Assembly (NCBI GenBank): GCA_026391855.1
Contig: JAPLDE010000258.1
Span: 1 to 42,227 of the forward strand
Direction: 5' to 3'
DNA: 42,227 bases
Source of the DNA: Bacteroidota bacterium
GTDB lineage: Bacteria > Bacteroidota > Bacteroidia > Bacteroidales > CAIXZF01
In this document: positions 1-9,067 of the stretch, piece by piece
How positions within the stretch are numbered: the stretch's first letter is position 1
How the letters are laid out: the number at the start of each line of letters is the position of its first letter
The notes under the pieces: model-generated
Told to the model about the DNA's origin: nothing
Seen by the model: the letters and a program-made list of their open reading frames with translations, nothing else
The model's database searches: none
Position numbers and translations under genes: made by a program

Positions 1-1
1 A

Positions 2-856
2 GACTTTTCCGGAAATTATCTTACTGGTCATATACCTGAGGAAATTGGAAATTTGACTTCCCTTTTTGCTTTAGACCTGATGTTTAATCAATTTTCCGGT
101 CCTTTGCTCTGGGATAACGCTAATTTACCCAACTTGCATTTTCTGTATTTGAATTTAAATGATTTAGATGGAAGTTTCCCAATAAATTTTGCAAATGGTG
201 TGATTCAAGTCATAGGACTTAGTCATAATCATTTTACTTATATTCCGGATTATTCAAATCAGACTATTGGAAGTTTTTATGTAAATAATAATAATCTTGA
301 TTTTGGTTCCCTTGAGCCGAATTTTAGTTTATTTTGTGACTATGGTGCCTATGAAATGCAAGACAGCGTGCTTATTAACATGGATACCACTTTAATCCAG
401 GGAAGTAACCTGGTATTGCATTCAAAGGTTGGCGGTGCTTCTAATTTGTATTTATGGACGCACAATGGTGTGGATATTTTAGGCAGTATTGATAGTAACC
501 TGGTATTGAACAATATATCCTTTGCCGACAGCGGCTGGTATTCCTGCAATATTAATAATTCCGTTGTCATTGACCTCACCCTGCACAGAAAGAAGATCCA
601 TGTTCATGTGGTTGATAGTATAACACCTGTTGTTCCGGTAATTAACCACAATGATGAAATCAGGATTAGCTGGGATAACAGGGAGAAGATCTTATCACTT
701 GAAATGGGAAATACTGCCGGAACCAGGGTGCAGGCCTCACTCTATAATATCCAGGGGAAGAAGATCCGGGATTTATTCAGGGGAAACCTTAAGGATCAAA
801 CCTTTAGATATCCCCTTGGATCAATTCAAAGCGGATTATACCTGGTAAAGAATTAA
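2..856 (+). CDS. Secreted LRR / Ig-like protein, 5' partial, with a frameshifted C-terminal T9SS-like tail
   Basis: The frame is open from the left edge, so the true start lies outside. The first part shows plant-type leucine-rich repeats (SGNYLTGHIPEEIGNLTSL, then NQFSGPLL). A middle part has an Ig-like look (NLVLHSKVGG...LYLWTHNG...FADSGWYSCNI). The end (LYNIQGKKIRDL...IQSGLYLVK) resembles a type IX secretion sorting domain, which would send the protein to the cell surface. The frame stops at TAA 854-856, just before the expected last strand. Reading the next frame from about 852 gives INNELIRVRVSER, a good ending for such a domain, so one extra A near 850-852 seems to have truncated the signal. 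The restored frame would run past the hairpin at 924, so its exact end is unclear. The ligand or role of the protein cannot be told. Confidence 0.75.
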   Translation, partial: DFSGNYLTGHIPEEIGNLTSLFALDLMFNQFSGPLLWDNANLPNLHFLYLNLNDLDGSFPINFANGVIQVIGLSHNHFTYIPDYSNQTIGSFYVNNNNLDFGSLEPNFSLFCDYGAYEMQDSVLINMDTTLIQGSNLVLHSKVGGASNLYLWTHNGVDILGSIDSNLVLNNISFADSGWYSCNINNSVVIDLTLHRKKIHVHVVDSITPVVPVINHNDEIRISWDNREKILSLEMGNTAGTRVQASLYNIQGKKIRDLFRGNLKDQTFRYPLGSIQSGLYLVKN

Positions 857-1352
857 CAATGAATTGATCCGGGTGAGGGTATCGGAAAGATACCAAGGGA
901 GTTGTTTTCGTTCCATTCCGGGTAAAGCCTGTCAGTTGGGGATGGGCTTTTTTGTTAAAGGTTGATTTTTGTTCACCATCAACGCAAACACTCCTTTGTG
1001 AAATCCTTGTTTTTTACTCCTGTCCTTTGTGGTTTATTTAAAAAGCTGATTATTAACAGATTAACCTGCTTCAGAAGACAGTATATGGAGTCGTGGGTAT
1101 AGTATGCTTTTCATTCACCACGAAGGACGCGAAGGGTTTCACAAAGGATTTCACTAAGGGGTTGATTTTCAATTAGTTTCTCAGGTGGTTTGCTGTTGCA
1201 GCGATTTGTTATCTGTTCTTTTCAGAAATGCGTACTTTTAGGATGAAAATCAGTACTTACGTTCAACTAGCCAGGTGATGAAATATCAGGAGGAAGTGTT
1301 ATGCTGGTCAGATAAGAGCTGTAACTCCATTACATGCTGATTGGTATTTTCG
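857..1352. other. Intergenic region with degenerate repeats
   Basis: No gene is seen. Apart from the terminator, the stretch holds an inverted repeat: CCTTTGTGAAATCCTT at 993-1008 and AAGGATTTCACTAAGG at 1144-1159 match at 15 of 16 positions when one is reversed. Next to the right arm, 1118-1159 repeats the theme CACNAAGGA three times. Such short repeats are often spread between genes in Bacteroidota. Confidence 0.5.
924..955 (+). terminator. Probable rho-independent terminator after the LRR gene
   Basis: AAAGCC pairs with GGCTTT around a loop of about 15 bases, and the right arm runs into six T residues. It lies about 70 bases after the stop of the LRR gene, on the same strand. Confidence 0.55.
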
Positions 1353-1406
1353 TACCTTTGACCAATAATAATATTTCATCTGTTAATAATTTTTATTTTA
1401 TTGGTC
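1353..1406 (+). promoter_or_regulatory. -7 box TACCTTTG followed by a 9-bp inverted repeat (possible operator)
   Basis: TACCTTTG at 1353-1360 fits the Bacteroidota -7 consensus TAnnTTTG. Starting on its last base, GACCAATAA (1360-1368) is mirrored by TTATTGGTC (1398-1406), which would put an inverted repeat over the expected transcription start of the MNT/hepT pair. Autoregulation by the antitoxin is an inference. No clear -33 element is seen. Confidence 0.5.
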
Positions 1407-1467
1407 AGATGGAATATCCATTATTATCATTAACGGTTGGTATAAATTTCGTTTGTATGGATGTTTC

Positions 1468-1764
1468 ATGCTTGTAAAATCAGAAATAATATCACGATTG
1501 GAATCAAGTAAACCCTTACTGATGAAGTATGGAGTTACAAAGATTGGATTATTTGGTTCAGCATCCAGAGGAGAAGCAATGTCTGGCAGTGATATCGATA
1601 TTTTAATTGATTTTGAACCTGAGAAGGAAACATTCGAGAATTTGATGAATACTTGCTACACGCTTGAATCTGTTTTTCCTGGTGAAAATGTTGATATTGT
1701 TACGGAAAAAGGATTAAGCCCATATGTTGGACCTTATATCTTAAAGGAAGTTGAATATGTCTAA
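1468..1764 (+). CDS. MNT-type nucleotidyltransferase (MntA-like antitoxin)
   Basis: This is a minimal nucleotidyltransferase of about 98 residues, the usual length of the family. The signature GLFGSASRGEAMSGSDIDIL holds the GS motif and the two metal-binding aspartates (SDIDIL), and a third acidic position follows in VDIV. In MntA/HepT systems this protein adds AMP to the HEPN toxin and silences it. The ATG at 1468 is preferred over a TTG at 1453 because it begins the usual short N-terminus. The stop overlaps the start of the downstream hepT fragment by 8 bases, so the two are translationally coupled. Because the toxin partner is truncated, this may now be an orphan antitoxin. A second, unrelated MNT/HEPN pair lies at 13050-13768. 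Confidence 0.85.
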   Translation: MLVKSEIISRLESSKPLLMKYGVTKIGLFGSASRGEAMSGSDIDILIDFEPEKETFENLMNTCYTLESVFPGENVDIVTEKGLSPYVGPYILKEVEYV

Positions 1765-1909
1765 GGAGTATCTTGAATATTTGAGGCACATTTTAATTGA
1801 ATGTGAATTTATTCTTTCTGTCATTAAGCCGGATACCAGCAAAAATCATTTCCTTGAAGATGAAACATTAAAAAGAGCAGTTGTAAGAAGTTTGGAGATA
1901 AAGGGATTA
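1757..1909 (+). pseudogene. hepT-like (DUF86) HEPN toxin, truncated
   Basis: The reading MSKEYLEYLRHILIECEFILSVI followed by FLEDETLKRAVVRSLEI is the N-terminal part of a DUF86/HepT protein. The family continues after RSLEI with an IGEA-type helix and, later, the RNase motif Rx4-6HxY, giving about 110 residues. Here the similarity stops at about codon 50, near 1905, exactly where the convergent lipoprotein gene ends. The frame runs on to 2068, but those residues are the antisense of the lipoprotein gene and do not look like HepT. The catalytic half is missing, so this is almost certainly a non-functional remnant left by a deletion or rearrangement. Confidence 0.8.
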
Positions 1910-2455
1910 CTATATCACTTTCGCCTTGATCTTCAGATAGAACTTAATACGGATGGTGAAATCCAGTGGCTTTTTGTCGGTCCTTCCGAAGGCGGAAACC
2001 TTGAAACGGTGAGGGGCGTTCAGCACCAGGGTGCCGAGGTTGGTGGCTCCGGTCGGGTCGATAGTTAGGATGGTCTCGTTGTTGAGCAGGCTCTTTAACA
2101 CCACATTGTTCATGGAAGTCAGACTGGTGGTATTGGTGCCGTCTTCGTTGGCAACGGCCACATGTCCTTCCAGGAGCTTCTGTGTGGTATCTCCCGAAAA
2201 ATTGGTCAGAAAATAGGCGACCTTGGTGAGGGATACTTCCTGAATGTTGTCTTTATATTTCTCAATATCAGTGCTTTGTGCGGAGGCATCTAACACTGTA
2301 TCCCTGGCAAACAAGGTATCATTTACACTGGTGACCACAAAATCCTGGTAAAGCACCACTTCAAAATTGGTTGAAAGCAGGCTATCCTTCTGGCAACCGG
2401 TGAAAAATCCCGCAGAAACCAGCAGGAGGATCATGAACAGATTTTTTGTTTTCAT
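1910..2455 (-). CDS. Putative lipoprotein of unknown function
   Basis: The product has 181 residues and opens with a lipoprotein signal peptide: basic start MKTKN, hydrophobic core FMILLLVSAGFF, lipobox FTGC with Cys at about 21. It is thus probably anchored in the outer or inner membrane facing the periplasm. The rest is rich in short beta-strand-like stretches with polar turns, but no family is recognised. It lies 41 bases downstream of pcrB on the same strand and may be the last gene of the metH-metF-pcrB operon or have its own promoter. Its stop codon abuts the junction where the convergent hepT gene is cut, so the rearrangement ended at or just beyond this gene. Confidence 0.75.
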   Translation of the reverse strand: MKTKNLFMILLLVSAGFFTGCQKDSLLSTNFEVVLYQDFVVTSVNDTLFARDTVLDASAQSTDIEKYKDNIQEVSLTKVAYFLTNFSGDTTQKLLEGHVAVANEDGTNTTSLTSMNNVVLKSLLNNETILTIDPTGATNLGTLVLNAPHRFKVSAFGRTDKKPLDFTIRIKFYLKIKAKVI

Positions 2456-2496
2456 AACTTGATAATTTTGATTGGTTTTACTTGATCATGAATAAA

Positions 2497-3234
2497 TTAT
2501 ACAGAATGAATAGCCTTAGCCAGTTGGGATATTAATCCGTTGTCATTTTCCAGGGCATTTCCGGCAACCAGCACGTCGGCCCCGGCCTTTGCAAGCTCAA
2601 ACGCTGTACCGGCGGTTCTGATCCCTCCTCCTATAACAAGCGGGACCGTGATATGTTGTTTCACCCTGGTGATCATGCCCGGAGATACGGTATGACGGGC
2701 TCCGCTTCCGGCATCCATATAGATAAGCCTCATTCCCAGCATATTGCCGGCCATTGCCGTACACATGGCCACATCTTCCTTATCCTCAGGAATAGGAAAG
2801 GTATTGCTCATATAATGGGCTGTTGTCCGGGCATCGTTGCCGATAAGCATATAGCCGGTAGGGATGATCTCCAGTGAAGTTTCTTTCAGACGGGGGGCTG
2901 CAAGGACATGCCTGCCGATCAGCATCTCCGGGTTTCTGCCCGAGATCAGCGATAAGAAAAGGATGGCATCGGCCTGAGGGCTGATCTGGGTCAGGTCGCC
3001 CGGGAAGAGGACCAGGGGAAGACAGCTTTCTTCCTTTACCTGGTTCACGAAGGCGTCCAGTCGGTGATGCATCAACAGGCTCCCTCCGGCCAGCAGCAGG
3101 TCAACTTCCGCTTCCTCACATTTTTTAAGGGTGTCGGAAAGATGGGGTTCATCATATTTGTCAGGGTCGAGCAATACGGCAAATAACTTCTTCCCCAGTA
3201 AAGATCGTTCTTCTATAAATGACAGTATGCTCAT
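2497..3234 (-). CDS. pcrB: Geranylgeranylglyceryl / heptaprenylglyceryl phosphate synthase (PcrB family)
   Basis: This TIM-barrel prenyltransferase of 245 residues joins a polyprenyl diphosphate to sn-glycerol-1-phosphate. Visible landmarks are DPDK at residues 23-26, LLAGGSLL, LFPGD, the substrate-binding stretch EIIPTGYMLIG, YMDAGSGA, and the phosphate-binding loop VIGGGIRT, followed by GADVLVAGNALE. The form matches the bacterial group II enzymes common in Bacteroidota, whose physiological lipid product is not settled. The gene starts 12 bases after metF on the same strand, so it is probably cotranscribed with the methionine genes. Family assignment is firm; chain length of the prenyl donor cannot be read from the sequence. 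Confidence 0.93.
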   Translation of the reverse strand: MSILSFIEERSLLGKKLFAVLLDPDKYDEPHLSDTLKKCEEAEVDLLLAGGSLLMHHRLDAFVNQVKEESCLPLVLFPGDLTQISPQADAILFLSLISGRNPEMLIGRHVLAAPRLKETSLEIIPTGYMLIGNDARTTAHYMSNTFPIPEDKEDVAMCTAMAGNMLGMRLIYMDAGSGARHTVSPGMITRVKQHITVPLVIGGGIRTAGTAFELAKAGADVLVAGNALENDNGLISQLAKAIHSV

Positions 3235-3246
3235 CTGGCCATGTTT

Positions 3247-4200
3247 TCAGAAAACAGCCCTGGCTATTTTCCTGATGTTATCCGATTTCCCCATCGTAAA
3301 ATAATGAAGAATGGGTACACCAAAGTTAATCAATTCTTTGGATTGTTGTATACACCATTCGGTCCCGGCTTCACGGGCCTGGGAATTATCTTTACATTTC
3401 ATCACCTCCTGTACCAGCTCATCGGGAATATCGATGCTGAAAGTCCGGGGCAGGGCTGTGATCTGTGATTTGACGGAAATGGGTTTCAGGCCGGGTATAA
3501 TGGGGACATTAATGTCGTTTTCCCTGCACTGGCCTACGAATTCGTAGTACTTCCTGTTGTCGAAAAACATCTGGGTCACAATATAATCGGCTCCTGCATT
3601 CACTTTTTGCCTGAGGTATTCCAGGTCGGTTTTCAGGTTGGGCGCTTCAAAATGTTTTTCCGGATAGCCGGCCACACCGACGGAGAATCGGGTTGGATCG
3701 GTATGTTCCAGCTCCTCGTCAAGGTATTTACCCTTGTTCATATCCATGATCTGCCTGACCAGGTCGATGGCGTGGGCATGACCGGCCGGGTCGGGTGTAA
3801 AGAAATTCTCCGACTTCAGGTTATCACCCCGGATGACGAGCAGGTTGGTAATACCCAGAAAGTGAAGGTCGATGAGGGCGTCTTCCGTTTCTTCCCTGGA
3901 AAACCCTCCACAGATGATATGAGGCACAACATCCACGCCGTATTTATACTTGATGGATGCTGAAATTCCTACAGTACCGGGCCGCTTGCGAACAATGGTC
4001 TTCTCCAGCAACCCTCCCGGCCTGGGTTTATAAACGATCTCCTCCCGGTGATAGGTAACATCGATGAATTTGGGGTCAAACTCCATCAACGGGTCAATAA
4101 TGGCATGAATAGACTCTATGTTTTCTCCCTTTAACGGAGGGAGGATCTCAAAGGTGAAAAAGGTCTTGTCCGACTTGTTGATACAATCAATTACTTTCAT
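3247..4200 (-). CDS. metF: 5,10-methylenetetrahydrofolate reductase
   Basis: MetF reduces 5,10-methylene-tetrahydrofolate to 5-methyl-tetrahydrofolate with FAD, supplying the methyl donor to MetH. The 317-residue product has the usual landmarks: FTFEILPPL near the N-terminus with the catalytic Glu, DVTYH, the NLLVIRGDN strand, FSVGVAGYPEKH, the YIVTQMFFDN strand, and IIPGLKPI. Length and motifs are those of the single-domain bacterial enzyme. It begins 6 bases after the metH stop codon, and pcrB follows 12 bases later, so the three genes form a tight operon. Confidence 0.97.
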   Translation of the reverse strand: MKVIDCINKSDKTFFTFEILPPLKGENIESIHAIIDPLMEFDPKFIDVTYHREEIVYKPRPGGLLEKTIVRKRPGTVGISASIKYKYGVDVVPHIICGGFSREETEDALIDLHFLGITNLLVIRGDNLKSENFFTPDPAGHAHAIDLVRQIMDMNKGKYLDEELEHTDPTRFSVGVAGYPEKHFEAPNLKTDLEYLRQKVNAGADYIVTQMFFDNRKYYEFVGQCRENDINVPIIPGLKPISVKSQITALPRTFSIDIPDELVQEVMKCKDNSQAREAGTEWCIQQSKELINFGVPILHYFTMGKSDNIRKIARAVF

Positions 4201-4206
4201 AAATTT

Positions 4207-7200
4207 CTAATAGTTGAGATAAGGGCTGAGCCACTTTTCGGCCCGGGCAGGGCTGACTTTTTTCCGGCGTGCGTAGTCTTCCACCTGGTCTTTGCTGATC
4301 CGGCCAACCAGGAAATACTGAGAGCGGGGATGAGAGAAATAATAGCCTGATACTGAGGCCGCCGGGTACATCGAATAGTTTTCAGTCAGTTGAATCCCCA
4401 GCTTCTCTGCCTGAAGAAGGCCGAAAAGAACCTTCTTCTCCGAATGTTCCGGACAGGCAGGATAACCGGGAGCCGGACGAATACCGCTGTAGTCTTCTTT
4501 CAGGATCCTCGGCACCAGTGCGTCTTCTTCCGGACTATATCCCCAGTATTCTTTTCTGACCCGCCAGTGAAGCAGCTCGGCAAAGGCTTCCGCCAGGCGG
4601 TCGGCCAGTATTTTTAACATGATGGCGTTGTAATCGTCCTGCCGGGCTTCATATTCCTTTACCCATTTTTCGATACCCAGGCCTGCTGTCACGGCAAAAC
4701 ACCCGAAATAATCCGTTCTTCCGGATGAGAAGGGAGCAACAAAGTCAGCCAGGCAGAGATTGGGGACACCGGTGTCTTTAAGTTGCTGATTCCTCAGGAA
4801 GGCAAAGCGTTGCTGCACTTCCTTTTTACTTTCATCGTTGTAAACAATAATGTCATCACCTTCTGAATTGGCAGGAAACAATCCGATTACTCCGTTGGCG
4901 TTCAGCATCTTTTTTGCAATGATCTCATCCAGAAGTAGTTGCGCGTCGTTATATAGTTTTCTTGCCTCTTCTCCTTTTTGAAGATCTTCAAAAATAGCGG
5001 GGTATTTTCCATTGATTTTCCAGGTATGGAAGAAAAAGGTCCAGTCGATGAACCGCCTTATTTCTTCCAGCGGATAATCTTCAAACCGGTGAATACCCGG
5101 ATTCTTCGGGACGCGGATGGTTTCTCTGCTCCAGTTCAGGTTCAGCCTGTTTTTCCTGGCTTCTACCAGGCTCACAAAGCTCTCGTCATTCCTGGTTCTG
5201 CTGTGCTTTATCCGGACCTCCCGGTACTTGTTACCGACTTCACCCAACAACCCCTGCCTGAAGTCATTGCTGATCAGCCGGCTGACAATGCCCACCGCAC
5301 GGCTGGCATCTTTCACATGGATGACACCCCCGTTATAATGGGGTTCTATCTTCACTGCCGTATGGATCTCAGAAGTGGTGGCCCCTCCGATGAGCATAGG
5401 TATCGTAAACCCTTGCCTTTCCATCTCTTTGGCAACATGGACCATCTCATCCAGGGAGGGAGTGATCAGTCCGCTCAGCCCGATGACATCAACCTGCTGT
5501 TCACGGGCGGTTTCAAGTATCTTCACTGCAGGGACCATGACACCAAGGTCGACGATCTCGTAGTTGTTGCAGCTCAGCACCACACCAACGATATTTTTCC
5601 CGATATCATGCACATCGCCTTTTACGGTGGCCATCAGGACTTTACCGGCAGTTTGCCGGCCGCCTCCCTGTTTTTTCTCTTCTTCCAGGTAAGGGGTCAG
5701 ATAAGCCACTGCTTTTTTCATCACCCTGGCGCTCTTTACCACCTGCGGAAGGAACATCTTCCCGGCACCGAACAGGTCGCCCACCACGTTCATCCCGTCC
5801 ATCAGCGGTCCTTCGATGATCTTCAGGGTTTGGTCGAACAGCGGCCTGGCTTCTTCCACATCCTGTTCAATGAAATCGGCATTGCCGTGGATCAGCGCAT
5901 GGGTGATCCTTTCCTTTACTCCCTGCAACCGCCAGGCATCGGCATCCACATTCTTTTTAGCCCCCTTCTTATGCTCCTCTGCGTAAGCGATGAGCCGCTC
6001 CGTACTGTCTTTCCTCCGGTTCAGGATGACATCCTCCACCAGTTCAAGCAAGTCAGGGGGAATATCATCATAAACAGGCAATTGACCGGCATTTACAATA
6101 CCCATATCAAGCCCGGCTTTGATGGCATGATATAAAAAGGCCGAATGCATGGCCTCTCTTACCAGGTCGTTGCCGCGGAAAGAAAAGGACAGGTTGCTGA
6201 TCCCGCCGCTGACCTTGGCATGGGGCAGGGTTGCCTTTATCCATCTGACCGTTTCGAGAAAATCAACGGCATAGTTGTTATGTTCTTCCATGCCGGTGGC
6301 GATGGTAAGGATATTCGGATCGAAAATGATGTCCTCAGCCGGAAAATGGATTTCCCGGGTCAGTATATCATAGGCTCTTTGGCAGATCGTTTTCCTTCTT
6401 TCCAGGGTGGAAGCCTGCCCCTCTTCGTCGAAGGCCATCACGATAGCCGCGGCTCCATAGTTTCTCAGCTTCACGGCATGTTCCCTGAAAGCGTCTTCTC
6501 CTTCTTTCAGGCTGATCGAGTTCACGATGGCTTTGCCCTGCAGGCATTTCAAACCGGCCTCTATCACAGTCCACTTCGAGGAGTCGATCATGATGGGGAC
6601 CTTGGCAATATCCGGTTCGGCAGAGAGGAGGTTCAGAAATTTCACCATGGCTGCCTGTGAATCCAGCATGGCGTCGTCCATGTTGATATCCAGGACCTGG
6701 GCTCCGTTCTCCACTTGCTGACGGGCAACAGAGAGGGCTTCTTCGTAATTTCCTTCGAAGATCAGGCGGGAGAACTTCCTGGATCCGGCTACATTGGTCC
6801 TTTCGCCAATATTGATGAAGTTGCTTCCCGGAAAGATCGTCAGCGGCTCGAGTCCGCTGATACGCATACGGAAGGTCTTTTCAGGGACCTCCCTCGGGGG
6901 TTTACCTTCTATCAGTTCCGCGAATTTCCTGATGTGATCAGGTGTGGTTCCGCAACATCCTCCTACAATATTGACAAAACGGCTGTCAATAAAGTCGCGG
7001 ATGTATTCGCCCATGATCTCCGGTGTTTCGTCGTATTCACCGAACTGGTTGGGCAGGCCTGCATTGGGGTAAGCGCTCACAGGCAGGGGAGCCAGGGCTG
7101 AGAGTTCTTCCAGATAAGGTCTGAGTTCTTTTGCTCCGAGGGCACAGTTAAGCCCTATCCCCAGCAAGTCAATATGGGTGACGGAGTTCAGGAAAGCTTC

Positions 7201-7881
7201 CACCGTTTGTCCCGACAGGGTACGGCCGCTCGCATCGGTGATCGTTCCGGAAACCAGTATGGGCAGGTGTATCCCTTTATGCGCAAACACGGTTTGTGCG
7301 GAAAACAGGGCCGCCTTGGCGTTAAGTGTGTCGAAGATCGTCTCTATCAGGAGGATATCCACTCCTCCGTCAACCAATCCCTCTATTTGCTCTGAATATG
7401 CTGTAACTAAATCGTCGAAATTTACGGCCCTGTAACCGGGATCATTCACATCAGGTCCCAGGGATGTGGTTTTGTTGGTAGGTCCCGTGGAACCGGCCAC
7501 AAACCTTGGCTTTTCAGGTGTTTTCGCAGAATATTCATCGGCAGCCTGTCTGGCCAGGCGGGCAGCGGCCAGGTTAATTTCATAAGCCAGGTCCTCCATA
7601 TGGTAATCGGCCAGGGAGATGCGCTGGGCGTTGAAGGTGTTCGTCTCGATGATATCCGAACCGGCTTCCAGGTATTGACGGTGGATATCCAGGATGACAT
7701 CCGGCTGCGTGAGCGACAACAGGTCATTATTTCCTTTCAGGTCAGACGGATAATCACTGAATCGGTCGCCGCGGAAGTCATTCTCTTCCAGGCCGCAGCG
7801 CTGGATCATCGTACCCATGGCCCCGTCCAGCAAGAGAATGCGCTTAGATAAAAGATCTTGTATAGTTGATTTTTTCGGCAT
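4207..7881 (-). CDS. metH: Cobalamin-dependent methionine synthase
   Basis: MetH transfers the methyl group of 5-methyl-tetrahydrofolate to homocysteine through cobalamin. The protein of about 1224 residues has all modules in order: homocysteine/zinc domain ([12 protein letters not shown]; zinc cysteines in GLNCALG near 245 and GGCCGTTP near 310), pterin domain ([11 protein letters not shown] near 360), cobalamin cap and Rossmann domain with the cobalt-ligand motif DVHDIGKN near 760, and the reactivation domain that binds S-adenosylmethionine ([10 protein letters not shown] near 1145). The ATG at 7881 is chosen; an in-frame GTG two codons upstream is possible. It is the first gene of the operon with metF and pcrB. 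No cobalamin or SAM riboswitch is evident in the 300 bases upstream, where a REP-like hairpin sits at 8004. Confidence 0.97.
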   Translation of the reverse strand: MPKKSTIQDLLSKRILLLDGAMGTMIQRCGLEENDFRGDRFSDYPSDLKGNNDLLSLTQPDVILDIHRQYLEAGSDIIETNTFNAQRISLADYHMEDLAYEINLAAARLARQAADEYSAKTPEKPRFVAGSTGPTNKTTSLGPDVNDPGYRAVNFDDLVTAYSEQIEGLVDGGVDILLIETIFDTLNAKAALFSAQTVFAHKGIHLPILVSGTITDASGRTLSGQTVEAFLNSVTHIDLLGIGLNCALGAKELRPYLEELSALAPLPVSAYPNAGLPNQFGEYDETPEIMGEYIRDFIDSRFVNIVGGCCGTTPDHIRKFAELIEGKPPREVPEKTFRMRISGLEPLTIFPGSNFINIGERTNVAGSRKFSRLIFEGNYEEALSVARQQVENGAQVLDINMDDAMLDSQAAMVKFLNLLSAEPDIAKVPIMIDSSKWTVIEAGLKCLQGKAIVNSISLKEGEDAFREHAVKLRNYGAAAIVMAFDEEGQASTLERRKTICQRAYDILTREIHFPAEDIIFDPNILTIATGMEEHNNYAVDFLETVRWIKATLPHAKVSGGISNLSFSFRGNDLVREAMHSAFLYHAIKAGLDMGIVNAGQLPVYDDIPPDLLELVEDVILNRRKDSTERLIAYAEEHKKGAKKNVDADAWRLQGVKERITHALIHGNADFIEQDVEEARPLFDQTLKIIEGPLMDGMNVVGDLFGAGKMFLPQVVKSARVMKKAVAYLTPYLEEEKKQGGGRQTAGKVLMATVKGDVHDIGKNIVGVVLSCNNYEIVDLGVMVPAVKILETAREQQVDVIGLSGLITPSLDEMVHVAKEMERQGFTIPMLIGGATTSEIHTAVKIEPHYNGGVIHVKDASRAVGIVSRLISNDFRQGLLGEVGNKYREVRIKHSRTRNDESFVSLVEARKNRLNLNWSRETIRVPKNPGIHRFEDYPLEEIRRFIDWTFFFHTWKINGKYPAIFEDLQKGEEARKLYNDAQLLLDEIIAKKMLNANGVIGLFPANSEGDDIIVYNDESKKEVQQRFAFLRNQQLKDTGVPNLCLADFVAPFSSGRTDYFGCFAVTAGLGIEKWVKEYEARQDDYNAIMLKILADRLAEAFAELLHWRVRKEYWGYSPEEDALVPRILKEDYSGIRPAPGYPACPEHSEKKVLFGLLQAEKLGIQLTENYSMYPAASVSGYYFSHPRSQYFLVGRISKDQVEDYARRKKVSPARAEKWLSPYLNY

Positions 7882-7887
7882 ATTCAC

Positions 7888-8191
7888 CCGTAAAGGTCTT
7901 AAAAATTCCTGATAATGAAGGCAATGGAAAATAACGCTTCCCTGGATTAAACCAATTTAAGGGGATTGTGTTCAAAAACCCTGTGGTTGTTGAACAGACG
8001 TATTAACCCTGTCAGGGTTTTACCCTGACAGGGTTACCCGGTATCTGTTATAACTTGGTGTATTACTTAGAGTTACACGCGTTACTCGTCTGCCATCCTG
8101 ATCAGAACCGTCAACAGGAAGTTTATTGCTACATTCAATAATTAACAAAAACTCACAACAGCCATACATCAAAAACCAGTAATTTTAAACC
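7888..8191. other. Divergent intergenic region between metH and the glycosylase gene
   Basis: The 304 bases hold a 33-bp hairpin (8004-8036, listed separately). No riboswitch fold or TAnnTTTG box could be assigned for either gene. Confidence 0.4.
8004..8036. repeat. REP-like palindrome, copy 1
   Basis: This is a perfect hairpin with 15-base arms (TAACCCTGTCAGGGT and its complement) around TTT. Each arm itself contains the smaller palindrome CCCTG-N-CAGGG. Copies 2 and 3 are at 8887-8921 and 15009-15039; there the arms are swapped in orientation and the loop is CCG. Confidence 0.85.
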
Positions 8192-8842
8192 ATGAAGCAA
8201 AAAACAACCGATAATAAGGACAAATCGTTCAAAGATATTGTCAACCCCAAAGAAATCAAACTACTCATTAACAGGGATAAAACATTTGCTTTTATAAACG
8301 AAAAATACGGAGCGCCGCCAAACTGGACAAGACCGCAAGGGTTCATTACCTTGTCAAAAATTATCCTGGAACAGCAAGTGAGCCTGGCTTCTGCCAATGC
8401 ACATTTTATCAAACTGAACAGTTATCTGGATGAGTTTACTCCATTAAGCATACTCCGGCTTACTGACGGGGAAATGAGAAGTTGCCAGATCAGTCGGCAA
8501 AAAGCAACATACCTTCGTGCACTGTCAAGGGCAATAATAAACGGGGAGATTGACCCGGAGAAATTCCCGTCTTTAAGTGAGTCAGAAATCAGAAAACAAC
8601 TCACAAGCATAAAAGGAATCGGCCATTGGACTACCGATATTTATTTAATGTTCTGTTTACAGGCAAAAGACATTTTCCCAATTGGTGACATAGCTGTTAT
8701 TACAACGGTAAAAGAATTGAGTGAGGCAAATACCAAAGAAGAGATCATGTTATTGGCTGAAAAATGGAAACCATTTCGTTCACTGGCCGTTTATTTCTTG
8801 TGGCACTATTATTTAAGAAAACGGAACAAGCTATCGACATAA
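8192..8842 (+). CDS. DNA-3-methyladenine glycosylase-like protein (AlkA/HhH-GPD family)
   Basis: Enzymes of this family cut alkylated bases from DNA to start base excision repair. The 216-residue protein has the AlkA-type core: FITLSKIILEQQVSLASA, in which the conserved EQQ helix can be seen, a helix-hairpin-helix DNA-binding element KGIGHWTTDIYLMF at 141-154, and FPIGD with the likely catalytic Asp at 166, at the expected distance after the hairpin. The N-terminal AlkA domain is short, as in the small bacterial and yeast-type forms. It stands alone, between REP-like hairpins at 8004 and 8887. The family is clear; substrate choice within it is inferred. Confidence 0.87.
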   Translation: MKQKTTDNKDKSFKDIVNPKEIKLLINRDKTFAFINEKYGAPPNWTRPQGFITLSKIILEQQVSLASANAHFIKLNSYLDEFTPLSILRLTDGEMRSCQISRQKATYLRALSRAIINGEIDPEKFPSLSESEIRKQLTSIKGIGHWTTDIYLMFCLQAKDIFPIGDIAVITTVKELSEANTKEEIMLLAEKWKPFRSLAVYFLWHYYLRKRNKLST

Positions 8843-8886
8843 AGCAAACAAGATCAGTTGTTTATGCACCGTCAGATAAGCAGCAG

Positions 8887-8921
8887 TTAACCCTGACAGG
8901 GTCCGACCCTGTCAGGGTTAA
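8887..8921. repeat. REP-like palindrome, copy 2
   Basis: A perfect hairpin has 16-base arms (TTAACCCTGACAGGGT and its complement) around a CCG loop. It lies 45 bases after the glycosylase stop and may also act as its transcription end. Its core is identical to copy 3 at 15009-15039. Confidence 0.85.
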
Positions 8922-8935
8922 TCGCCTGATAACCA

Positions 8936-9033
8936 GGTAACCAGGGATGCAATCCCGGGAGAAGGAAAGTCGCAGTATCCCAACCCCGAAGATGGTTGAA
9001 GAAAAAAGTTACTTGGAATTTCCATTTAGCCTG
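8936..9033. repeat. 98-bp direct repeat, copy upstream of the RAYT gene
   Basis: This 98-base block recurs without a mismatch at 9884-9981, 948 bases away. It includes the small hairpin GGGATGCAATCCC. Similarity extends left to CTGATAACCA (8925-8934 and 9853-9862), but this copy lacks a segment of about 21 bases with the hairpin AACCCCGAAGGGGTT that copy 2 has. The block ends about 35 bases before the transposase start, so it is the likely left end of the element. Confidence 0.9.
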
Positions 9034-9067
9034 GTCTGATGCATCTATATGTGAAAAAGAAACAACT

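Noticed and set aside
1910..2068. Continuation of the hepT frame to 2068
   Set aside because: These codons are the antisense of the lipoprotein gene and have no HepT features.
4978..6135. Long open frame of 385 codons opposite metH
   Set aside because: It is the mirror of a well-supported metH coding strand, and its His/Pro-rich translation fits no family.
7888..8191. Possible SAM or cobalamin riboswitch upstream of metH
   Set aside because: No B12-box or SAM-I-like conserved core could be seen; the only structure is the REP-like hairpin.
8996..9067. Upstream in-frame start for the RAYT gene
   Set aside because: It would begin inside the 98-bp repeat and adds 24 residues unlike the family; ATG 9068 gives the usual MGSFTQI start.
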